A stretch of DNA of 64,000 bases from Gammaproteobacteria bacterium (lineage in GTDB: Bacteria; Pseudomonadota; Gammaproteobacteria; Burkholderiales; Gallionellaceae). A model generated the notes under the pieces. The model saw nothing but the letters and a program-made list of their open reading frames with translations, was not told the DNA's origin and did not search any database. Where the stretch lies: assembly GCA_018814405.1 (NCBI GenBank), contig JAHIZO010000006.1, positions 1 through 64,000 on the forward strand, given 5' to 3'. Positions 54,237 to 64,000 of the stretch are shown here, one piece after another; within the stretch, counting starts at the first letter, position 1; every line of letters starts with the position of its first letter. A program made the translations under genes and the position numbers.

Positions 54237-55595
54237 TCAAGACGATGTCGCCGCAGCTTTTACCGCCTCCGCAATCTTCTCTGCACACAGCTGCACCATA
54301 GCCCCGTCCTCACCCTCCACCATCACCCGCAGCAAGGGTTCAGTACCGGATGGACGCAACAACACACGCCCTTTGCCATCCAGCATGACTTCTGCGGTCT
54401 CTACCGCATGCTTCACCTTGGGATGGACAGATAGGTCTTCTTTCTTCGCCATCTTCACATTGATCAACACTTGCGGATACATGTGCAGGTCACTGGCCAC
54501 TTCGGCCAGCGTCTGCTTTTTCATGCGCAACGCATGCAGCACTTGCAAAGCGGAGACGATGCCGTCGCCCGTGCTGTGTTTATCCAGGCAGATAATATGG
54601 CCGGAATTCTCACCGCCGAGCTGCCAGTTTTGCTTCTGCAGCAACTCCATCACATAGCGGTCACCAACTTTGGCGCGCATGAACGGGATACCCAAGTGCT
54701 GCATGGCGTGCTCAAAAGCGAGATTGGTCATCAGTGTGCCGACCACGCCGCCTTTCATCGTGCCTTCTGCATGGTGCTGTCTGGCGATGACATACAGCAA
54801 CTGATCGCCATCGTATAACTTGCCTGCCGCATCGACCATCACCAGGCGGTCACCATCACCATCCAGCGCGATGCCGACATCTGCCTTGTGTTCGACCACG
54901 GCCTTTTGCAGGTTCTGCGGTTTGGTCGCTCCGTAACCGTCATTGATGTTCTTCCCGTTCGGCTCAGCCCCGATTGTGATCACGTCCGCGCCGAGCTCAT
55001 GGAATACATGTCTGGCAATGTGATAGGTCGCGCCATGCGCGCAATCCACCACGATCTTCATGCCACGTAGATTCATCTCATTGGGGAAGGTGCTCTTGCA
55101 GAATTCGATATAGCGGCCGACTGCATCGTCAATACGCTTGGCCTTGCCCAGTGCGTCGGAAGCATTGGTTTCCATCGGTTCGTCCAGCGCCGCCTCAATG
55201 GCATGTTCCACCTCATCCGGCAGTTTGGTGCCATTCCCCGAAAAGAACTTGATGCCGTTATCTTCGAAAGGATTGTGCGAGGCAGAGATAACCACGCCTG
55301 CTTGCAAACGCAATGCGCGCGTCAGATAGGCCACTGCGGGTGTAGGCACCGGTCCGGCTAGATACACATCGATACCTGCAGCAATCAAACCAGCCTCCAG
55401 CGCCGACTCCAGCATATAACCTGAGATGCGTGTGTCCTTGCCGATTAGTACGCCAGGCCGCTCTCCTTGCGTATGCTCGGACTTGGCCAGCACCTTGCCA
55501 GCTGCGTAACCCAGGTGCATCACGAACTGGGGCGTGATGGGATGCTCCCCTACTTTGCCGCGCACGCCATCAGTTCCGAAATACTTTCTGCTCAT
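54237..55595 (-). CDS. glmM: Phosphoglucosamine mutase
   Basis: Converts glucosamine 6-phosphate to glucosamine 1-phosphate for UDP-GlcNAc and cell-wall synthesis. The 452 residues contain the phosphoserine loop [16 protein letters not shown] (active Ser about 103), the metal loop DGDGDR and the sugar-binding GGENSGHI; the C-terminal phosphate loop [15 protein letters not shown] is intact. One base separates it from folP. Confidence 0.97.
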   Translation of the reverse strand: MSRKYFGTDGVRGKVGEHPITPQFVMHLGYAAGKVLAKSEHTQGERPGVLIGKDTRISGYMLESALEAGLIAAGIDVYLAGPVPTPAVAYLTRALRLQAGVVISASHNPFEDNGIKFFSGNGTKLPDEVEHAIEAALDEPMETNASDALGKAKRIDDAVGRYIEFCKSTFPNEMNLRGMKIVVDCAHGATYHIARHVFHELGADVITIGAEPNGKNINDGYGATKPQNLQKAVVEHKADVGIALDGDGDRLVMVDAAGKLYDGDQLLYVIARQHHAEGTMKGGVVGTLMTNLAFEHAMQHLGIPFMRAKVGDRYVMELLQKQNWQLGGENSGHIICLDKHSTGDGIVSALQVLHALRMKKQTLAEVASDLHMYPQVLINVKMAKKEDLSVHPKVKHAVETAEVMLDGKGRVLLRPSGTEPLLRVMVEGEDGAMVQLCAEKIAEAVKAAATSS

Positions 55596-55596
55596 A

Positions 55597-56421
55597 TCAA
55601 TCCCCGTTCACAGCATTCAAAATCTTCAAAGCATCGACGGTCTCTCGAACGTCATGCACACGCACGATGGCAGCACCACGCTGCACAGACAGCATCGCCG
55701 CTGCCACGCTAGCTGCCAGTCGCTCATTCACCTCGCGCCCGGTGATCGCACCCAACATGGATTTGCGCGACACACCCGCCAGCACCGGCACACCAAGAAC
55801 AGAGAATGCTTTCAACTCACGCAGCAGCGCCAGATTATGCGCCAGCGTCTTGCCAAAACCAAAACCGGGATCGATGACAATACGTTCACTCACCACTCCA
55901 GCTGCCTCTAGTACATCTATCCGCTGCTTCAAGAAGTCTGCCACATCCGATACCACATCGTGGTATTCAGGCTGTTGCTGCATAGTCTGCGGCAGGCCTT
56001 GCTTATGCATCAGACAAATGGCTGCTCCCGTTGCTGTAACTGCTTTTATCGCACCCTCGGCTTGCAAAGCATTCACATCATTGACCATGCTCGCCCCTGC
56101 CTTGATCGCGGCACGCATCACGGCCGGTTTCCAGGTGTCGATAGAGATCGGCACAGCGATGTCGCGCAAGCCTTCGAAGACCGGCAACACGCGATCCAGC
56201 TCTTCCTGCTCACTCACTTCCGCCGCACCGGGACGCGTGGATTCTCCGCCGATATCAAGCATATCAGCGCCGTCTTCGATCAGTTGATACGCGTGGTCGA
56301 TAGCATTGGAGAGTGAAACATAGCGCCCGCCATCCGAAAAGGAGTCGGGGGTGACATTGACGATGCCCATCACTTTCGGACGGGAGAGATCAAGAGTGAA
56401 TGAACCACAAAGAAGTTGCAT
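55597..56421 (-). CDS. folP: Dihydropteroate synthase
   Basis: Joins p-aminobenzoate to the dihydropterin pyrophosphate in folate synthesis; the target of sulfonamides. From ATG 56421 it is 274 residues ([20 protein letters not shown]). Signatures: [14 protein letters not shown] and [11 protein letters not shown] for the pterin/pABA sites, [12 protein letters not shown], and the late SRKSM. A longer frame from TTG 56460 overlaps the ftsH terminator and is rejected. Confidence 0.95.
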   Translation of the reverse strand: MQLLCGSFTLDLSRPKVMGIVNVTPDSFSDGGRYVSLSNAIDHAYQLIEDGADMLDIGGESTRPGAAEVSEQEELDRVLPVFEGLRDIAVPISIDTWKPAVMRAAIKAGASMVNDVNALQAEGAIKAVTATGAAICLMHKQGLPQTMQQQPEYHDVVSDVADFLKQRIDVLEAAGVVSERIVIDPGFGFGKTLAHNLALLRELKAFSVLGVPVLAGVSRKSMLGAITGREVNERLAASVAAAMLSVQRGAAIVRVHDVRETVDALKILNAVNGD

Positions 56422-56444
56422 CGGAAAATAAGTAGATAAGGAAA

Positions 56445-56466
56445 AGAGGCTTGTTTCCAAGCCTCT
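56445..56466 (-). terminator. Terminator after ftsH
   Basis: On the minus strand, AGAGGCTTG-GAAA-CAAGCCTCT followed by TTTCC: a perfect 9-bp stem with a stable GAAA tetraloop, 13 bases after the ftsH stop and 23 before the folP ATG. It should separate ftsH from folP-glmM at least partly. Confidence 0.85.
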
Positions 56467-56479
56467 CTCCGTTACTGCA

Positions 56480-58378
56480 TCAGGTTTCTTGAGCCGGTTC
56501 GCCGGTTGCCGGCGCAGTCGGCGTCTCGTCCTTGGGTGGCTCCGCCGGTGGTGTTACCGTAGCCGGCTTGGGTGGACGCGGCGGCTTGCCGGCCATGATG
56601 TCGTCAATCTGGTCCGCATCAATGGTTTCCCATTCCAGCAGCGCCTTGGTCATCGCTTCCATCTTGTCGCGATTCTCTTCGATCAGCTTGCGCGCCAGCG
56701 CATATTGCTCATCAAGGATGCGGCGAATCTCCGCGTCGACTTTCTGCATGCTGGCTTCGGAGATGTTCTTATGTGTGGTCACCGAACGGCCAAGGAAGAC
56801 TTCGCCTTCGTTCTCGCCATACACCATGGTGCCCAAAGCATCGGACATGCCCCACTGCGTCACCATCTTGCGCGCCATGTCGGTGGCACGTTCGAAGTCG
56901 TTCGAGGCACCGGTCGTCATCTGATTCATGAATATCTCTTCAGCGATACGCCCGCCGAACAGCACCGCGATAGTGGACAGGATGCGTATCTTATCCATGC
57001 TGTAACGATCTTCGGACGGCAGCTGCATGGTCAGACCCAATGCACGGCCGCGCGGGATGATGGTGACTTTGTGTACCGGATCGGTCTTCGGCATCAGCTT
57101 GGCGACCAGTGCATGGCCCGACTCGTGATAAGCCGTGTTGCGACGCTCCTCTTCCGGCATCACCATGGACTTGCGCTCTGCACCCATGAAGATCTTATCC
57201 TTGGCAGCTTCGAAATCGTCCATCTCGACGAAACGTTTGCCACGGCGCGCGGCAAACAGCGCCGCTTCGTTCACGAGGTTGGCCAGATCGGCACCAGACA
57301 TGCCAGGCGTACCACGCGCAAGGATGTCTGCCTTCACGTCTTCCGCACACGGCACCTTGCGCATGTGAACTTTCAAAATCTGCTCGCGGCCACGGATATC
57401 CGGCAAAGGCACCACCACCTGACGGTCGAAACGACCGGGACGCAACAAAGCGGCATCAAGCACGTCGGGGCGGTTGGTCGCGGCGATCACGATCACGCCG
57501 GATGAACCCTCGAAACCGTCCATCTCCACCAGCAGTGCGTTCAATGTCTGCTCGCGCTCGTCGTTGCCGCCGCCCAGACCGGCACCACGCTGACGACCGA
57601 CCGCATCGATCTCGTCGATGAAGATGATGCAGGGAGATTGTTTCTTGGCCTGCTCGAACATGTCGCGCACGCGCGCGGCACCGACACCGACGAACATCTC
57701 GACGAAATCGGAACCTGAGATAGAGAAGAACGGCACTTTGGCTTCGCCCGCGATGGCCTTGGCCAGCAGTGTCTTACCGGTACCGGGACTGCCCACCATC
57801 AACACACCGCGCGGGATACGGCCGCCGAGGTTCTGGAATTTGGCAGGATCGCGCAGGAAATCGACCAGCTCGGACACTTCTTCCTTGGCTTCATCGCAAC
57901 CGGCCACATCGGCGAAGGTCACGCGTTCCTTGGAATCGTCCAGCATGCGCGCCTTGCTCTTGCCGAACGAGAACGCGCCGCCGCCCTTGCCGCCCTGCAT
58001 CTGGCGCATGAAGAATATCCACACGCCGATCAACAGCAGCATGGGGAACCACGAGATGAAAACCTGCGTGAAGAAGCCCTGCTCCTCGTCCGGCTTGGCT
58101 TCCACCTTCACACCGTACTTCAGCAGGTCGGACACCAGCCAGATGTCGCTGGGGGCAAAACTGGTGATGCGTTTGCCATCCGGTGTGACGGCCTTGAGCG
58201 TACGACCTTCAATGGTGACTTTATCGATCTGCCCCGAACGGACCGCTTCAAGGAATTGCGAATAATCCAGCTGCACATGCGCCGTCTGCTGCTGGCGCGC
58301 GTTGAACTGATTGAAGACGGTCATCAGCACCATGGCGACGACCATCCAGATTCCGATACTCTTGAACAGATTATTCAC
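56480..58378 (-). CDS. ftsH: ATP-dependent zinc metalloprotease FtsH
   Basis: Membrane-anchored AAA+ protease that degrades misfolded membrane proteins and regulators such as LpxC. The 632 residues comprise two membrane helices around a periplasmic domain (about 5-22 and 108-125), the AAA+ domain with Walker A GSPGTGKT (about 193-200) and Walker [12 protein letters not shown], and the protease domain with zinc motif HESGH. The C-terminal tail is Pro/Thr/Glu-rich and variable. It follows rlmE by 57 bases. Confidence 0.97.
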   Translation of the reverse strand: MNNLFKSIGIWMVVAMVLMTVFNQFNARQQQTAHVQLDYSQFLEAVRSGQIDKVTIEGRTLKAVTPDGKRITSFAPSDIWLVSDLLKYGVKVEAKPDEEQGFFTQVFISWFPMLLLIGVWIFFMRQMQGGKGGGAFSFGKSKARMLDDSKERVTFADVAGCDEAKEEVSELVDFLRDPAKFQNLGGRIPRGVLMVGSPGTGKTLLAKAIAGEAKVPFFSISGSDFVEMFVGVGAARVRDMFEQAKKQSPCIIFIDEIDAVGRQRGAGLGGGNDEREQTLNALLVEMDGFEGSSGVIVIAATNRPDVLDAALLRPGRFDRQVVVPLPDIRGREQILKVHMRKVPCAEDVKADILARGTPGMSGADLANLVNEAALFAARRGKRFVEMDDFEAAKDKIFMGAERKSMVMPEEERRNTAYHESGHALVAKLMPKTDPVHKVTIIPRGRALGLTMQLPSEDRYSMDKIRILSTIAVLFGGRIAEEIFMNQMTTGASNDFERATDMARKMVTQWGMSDALGTMVYGENEGEVFLGRSVTTHKNISEASMQKVDAEIRRILDEQYALARKLIEENRDKMEAMTKALLEWETIDADQIDDIMAGKPPRPPKPATVTPPAEPPKDETPTAPATGEPAQET

Positions 58379-58435
58379 ACTTGCTCCTCAAATATGAGCG
58401 AAAAACGAAAGCGCATTAGACTACGGAAGCACCGA

Positions 58436-59056
58436 TTACTCAAGCTTTCCCAGCCCCACCAAATACTGCTCGTTACTGCGGTCGCGTGATGCCTTGGGCT
58501 TGCGCGCAACCACTTTGGTGAAGTGGGTGCGCATCAATTTGATGTAATCCTCAAAACCCGTGCCTTGGAATACCTTGGCTACGAACGAACCGCCCGGGGC
58601 AAGATGAGTCACCGCAAAGTCGAGCGCCAGCTCCGCCAGATACATGGCGCGCGCCTGATCCGCCATCACCACACCACTGATATTGGGGGCCATATCGGAA
58701 ATTACAAGGCCGATCGGGCGTCCACCCAGTTTTTCTTCCAATTGCGCCAGCACGCTCTCTTCGCGGAAATCGCCCTGAAGGAATTCCACGCGCGGCAAAG
58801 GATCAAAGGGGAGCAGGTCAAGTGCGATGATTCTCCCTTGATCGCCCAGCTTTTTCGCCACCACTTGGCACCAGCTGCCCGGGGCAGCCCCCAAGTCCAC
58901 CACCACGATGCCGGGCTTGATCAGATGGTCGCGTTCATCCAGCTCCAGCAATTTATAGGCTGCGCGCGCGCGATAGCCGTCTTTCTGCGCCATCTGCACA
59001 TAGGGATCGTTCACATGTTCACGCATCCATTGTTTGCTGGATTTTGAAGCTTTCAT
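58436..59056 (-). CDS. rlmE: 23S rRNA 2'-O-methyltransferase RlmE (FtsJ/RrmJ)
   Basis: Methylates U2552 of 23S rRNA during 50S maturation. The 206 residues have the SAM-binding motif [14 protein letters not shown] (about 53-66), the catalytic lysine region ([11 protein letters not shown]), [11 protein letters not shown] and the late lysine in [10 protein letters not shown], i.e. the K-D-K-E tetrad of the family. It is divergent from yhbY, in the same order as in E. coli. Confidence 0.96.
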   Translation of the reverse strand: MKASKSSKQWMREHVNDPYVQMAQKDGYRARAAYKLLELDERDHLIKPGIVVVDLGAAPGSWCQVVAKKLGDQGRIIALDLLPFDPLPRVEFLQGDFREESVLAQLEEKLGGRPIGLVISDMAPNISGVVMADQARAMYLAELALDFAVTHLAPGGSFVAKVFQGTGFEDYIKLMRTHFTKVVARKPKASRDRSNEQYLVGLGKLE

Positions 59057-59163
59057 TGAATAGTGCCTGATAAGGGAGTCCTATGCAGATTAGCCCACAA
59101 TGAACATCCAACAACTGGTTAATGCCATGGGAATCCGTAATTTCTGCGGACATGCCCCCGTTT

Positions 59164-59172
59164 TGCTAGAAT
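59164..59172 (+). promoter_or_regulatory. Probable extended -10 promoter of yhbY
   Basis: TGCTAGAAT is an extended -10 element (TGnTAtAAT with one mismatch), 22 bases before the yhbY ATG. The -35 region is poor (TCTGCG), which extended -10 promoters tolerate. The start would be near 59179. Confidence 0.5.
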
Positions 59173-59194
59173 GCGCGCCCAATCTGGAGTACAC

Positions 59195-59539
59195 ATGCTA
59201 AATCTCACAATTCCCCAGCGCCTGGCATTCAAAAGCCGCGCCCATGCCCTCAAACCCGTTGTAATGATCGGCAATGCCGGTTTATCTCCAGCGGTGCTGG
59301 ACGAGATCGAGCGCAGCCTGAAAAGCCACGATTTACTGAAGATCAAGGTAATGAGTGATGACCGTGAAGCGCGTGTGGCGATGCTGCAAGAGATTTGCAC
59401 TGTCCTAAACGCGGCAGAGGTGCAACATATCGGCAAGATGCTGGTGATCTATCGCCCGCTGGAAACGCCCATCACCAAAGCGCCCAAGCGTCGCAAAGGC
59501 AAGCCGCTCACCAAGAAGCAGCTGGCATCCAAACGCTAG
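59195..59539 (+). CDS. yhbY: YhbY family RNA-binding protein (CRM domain)
   Basis: A small protein (114 aa) binding pre-50S ribosomal particles. The CRM domain (about 1-95) is clear: LKPVVMIGNAGLSPAVLDEI with the GxxG-like loop, and KIKVMSDDREARVAMLQEIC. A very basic tail (KAPKRRKGKPLTKKQLASKR) adds about 17 residues to the E. coli form. GGAG lies 6 bases before ATG 59195. Its stop codon overlaps that of greA on the other strand. Confidence 0.93.
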   Translation: MLNLTIPQRLAFKSRAHALKPVVMIGNAGLSPAVLDEIERSLKSHDLLKIKVMSDDREARVAMLQEICTVLNAAEVQHIGKMLVIYRPLETPITKAPKRRKGKPLTKKQLASKR

Positions 59540-60012
59540 ATGTACTGAACTTCAACGACTTCGTATTCACGCACGCCACCCGGCGCCTGCACTTCCGCGA
59601 TATCGCCTTCCACCTTGCCGATCAGCGCACGCGCGATCGGTGAGTTGATGGAAATCTTGCGGTGCTTGATGTCTGCTTCGTCCTCGCCCACGATTTGGTA
59701 AGTCACAACATCACCAGTATCGGTGTCTTCCATCACTACCGTAGTACCAAACACGCAACGGCCATCTGCAGCCAGTGTTTTCGGATCGATAACCTGCGCA
59801 CTACCCAGTTTGAATTCCAACTCGACGATACGACCTTCGACAAAAGACTGGCGCTCCTTGGCTGCTTCATATTCGGCATTCTCGGACAAGTCACCTTGTG
59901 CACGTGCTTCCGAGATCGCATTGATCACCGAAGGGCGCTCGACAGTCTTCAAGCGGTGTAATTCGTTGCGCAATAGCTCGGCGCCGACGACAGTCAATGG
60001 GACTTTGCTCAT
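59536..60012 (-). CDS. greA: Transcription elongation factor GreA
   Basis: Stimulates RNA cleavage by paused, backtracked RNA polymerase. The 158 residues show the N-terminal coiled coil (about 8-75) with the tip acidic residues (SEARAQGDLSENAEYEAAKE; D and E at the tip) and the C-terminal globular domain ending in INSPIARALIGKVEGDIAEV. It follows carB by 11 bases. Confidence 0.97.
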   Translation of the reverse strand: MSKVPLTVVGAELLRNELHRLKTVERPSVINAISEARAQGDLSENAEYEAAKERQSFVEGRIVELEFKLGSAQVIDPKTLAADGRCVFGTTVVMEDTDTGDVVTYQIVGEDEADIKHRKISINSPIARALIGKVEGDIAEVQAPGGVREYEVVEVQYI

Positions 60013-60023
60013 AAAAACTTTCC

Positions 60024-63242
<3,219 letters not shown>

Positions 63243-64000
63243 TTACTTCTTCTCCATCATCGCCACGAAGCGATCAAACAAAGGGGCGACATCGTGCGGG
63301 CCGGGGCTCGCTTCGGGGTGCCCCTGAAAACAGAACGCGGGCTTGTCGGTTAGCTCGAAACCTTGCAGCGTGCCGTCGAATAGCGAAATGTGCGTCACGC
63401 GTGCATTCTTGGGCAGCGTCGCCGCATCCACCGCAAAACCGTGGTTCTGGCTGGTAATCATCACGCGCTTGGTCTCGACATCCTGCACCGGATGGTTCGC
63501 GCCGCGATGGCCGAACTTCATCTTCACGCTCTTGGCGCCGCAGGCCAGCCCCAATATCTGATGACCCAGACAGATGCCATACATCGGGATGCCGACTTCG
63601 AGGAATTTCTTGGCCGCTGCGATAGCGTAATCGCAAGGCTCCGGATCGCCGGGGCCATTGGACAGGAACACGCCATCCGGATTCATCGCCAACACCTCCG
63701 CAGCGGGCGTCTTGGCTGGCACGACAGTGACCTTGCAACCGCGCTCAGCCAACATGCGCAGGATGTTGCGCTTCACACCGAAATCGTAGGCCACCACGTG
63801 GAATTTAGATTCGGTCGCATCGCTGTAGCCTTCGCCCAACTTCCACTCGCGCTGCGTCCATTCGTAAGGCTTGTCGCAAGTCACCACCTGCGCCAAGTCC
63901 ATGCCGGCCAGACCGGCGAAGCCCTTGGCCGCCGCCAATGCAGCTTCGGCATCTTCACCGGAAGCGATGCAGCCGTTCTGTGCACCCTTGCTGCGCAGGA
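63243..64000 (-). CDS. carA: Carbamoyl-phosphate synthase small subunit, N-terminus cut by window end
   Basis: Glutamine amidotransferase subunit feeding ammonia to CarB. About 250 C-terminal residues of the usual 375-390 are present; the frame is open to the window edge ([20 protein letters not shown] near 64000), so the start lies outside. The class I amidotransferase triad is intact: cysteine in [13 protein letters not shown], and histidine and glutamate in [13 protein letters not shown]. carA and carB form one operon with greA. Confidence 0.97.
   Translation of the reverse strand, partial: LRSKGAQNGCIASGEDAEAALAAAKGFAGLAGMDLAQVVTCDKPYEWTQREWKLGEGYSDATESKFHVVAYDFGVKRNILRMLAERGCKVTVVPAKTPAAEVLAMNPDGVFLSNGPGDPEPCDYAIAAAKKFLEVGIPMYGICLGHQILGLACGAKSVKMKFGHRGANHPVQDVETKRVMITSQNHGFAVDAATLPKNARVTHISLFDGTLQGFELTDKPAFCFQGHPEASPGPHDVAPLFDRFVAMMEKK

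Noticed and set aside
56422-56460. Upstream TTG start for folP adding 13 residues
   Set aside because: The extension overlaps the ftsH terminator hairpin, and ATG 56421 matches the usual FolP N-terminus.
59195-59539. yhbY orientation as evidence of a local inversion
   Set aside because: From memory, E. coli has the same layout (rlmE and greA on one strand, yhbY on the other between them), so the orientation is ancestral.

Overview
The window is a chromosomal segment of a motile, respiring betaproteobacterium. Gene order and protein style suggest Nitrosomonadales, possibly a Gallionellaceae/Sideroxydans relative; this placement is inference from memory, as no search was run. There is no sign of phage, insertion sequences, CRISPR or other recent transfer. 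Genes are tightly packed and no stretch over 300 bases lacks a gene. The longest gaps are regulatory: 142-381, 6190-6416 and 50215-50426.

Region 1 (1-29417) is a nearly complete flagellar cluster. It opens with the 3' end of one flagellin and a second, very short flagellin behind a near-consensus sigma-28 promoter. flaG, fliD, fliS, fliT, a FliK-like gene, an FlhB C-terminal-domain gene and a ycgR-type brake follow. fliE (minus) is divergent from the export/motor operon fliFGHIJKLMNOPQR (plus). A strong bidirectional terminator separates fliR from the rod-hook-ring operon flgBCDEFGHIJKL (minus). flgA, flgM and flgN lie on the plus strand beyond flgB; flgM has its own sigma-28 promoter, giving the usual anti-sigma feedback. 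flhA, full-length flhB, flhF, fliA, mot and che genes are not in the window.

Region 2 (29422-34343) is a small accessory stretch: a MazG-like pyrophosphohydrolase, an HDOD protein paired with a class III nucleotide cyclase, an ammonium transporter with a clear sigma-54 promoter and an NtrC-like site, and an ADP-ribose-type Nudix hydrolase.

Region 3 (34386-50214) holds the complete 14-gene complex I operon nuoA-N on the minus strand, preceded by tpiA, secG and a tRNA-Leu(GAG) gene. Region 4 (50282-54222) is pstSCAB on the plus strand behind a Pho-box promoter, with no phoU next to it. Region 5 (54237-64000) is a conserved housekeeping block on the minus strand: carA (cut by the window end), carB, greA, rlmE, ftsH, folP and glmM, with yhbY on the plus strand between rlmE and greA.

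Functionally the window joins motility (export, hook-length control, filament, c-di-GMP brake), NADH-driven proton pumping that powers it, and nitrogen and phosphate scavenging under sigma-54/NtrC-like and PhoB-like control. I found no clearly new system. The best leads are the minimal tandem flagellins, the FliK-like/FlhB-C pair, inserted beta-rich domains in hook and junction proteins, the HDOD-cyclase pair, and a perfect 12-bp palindrome between tpiA and pstS.
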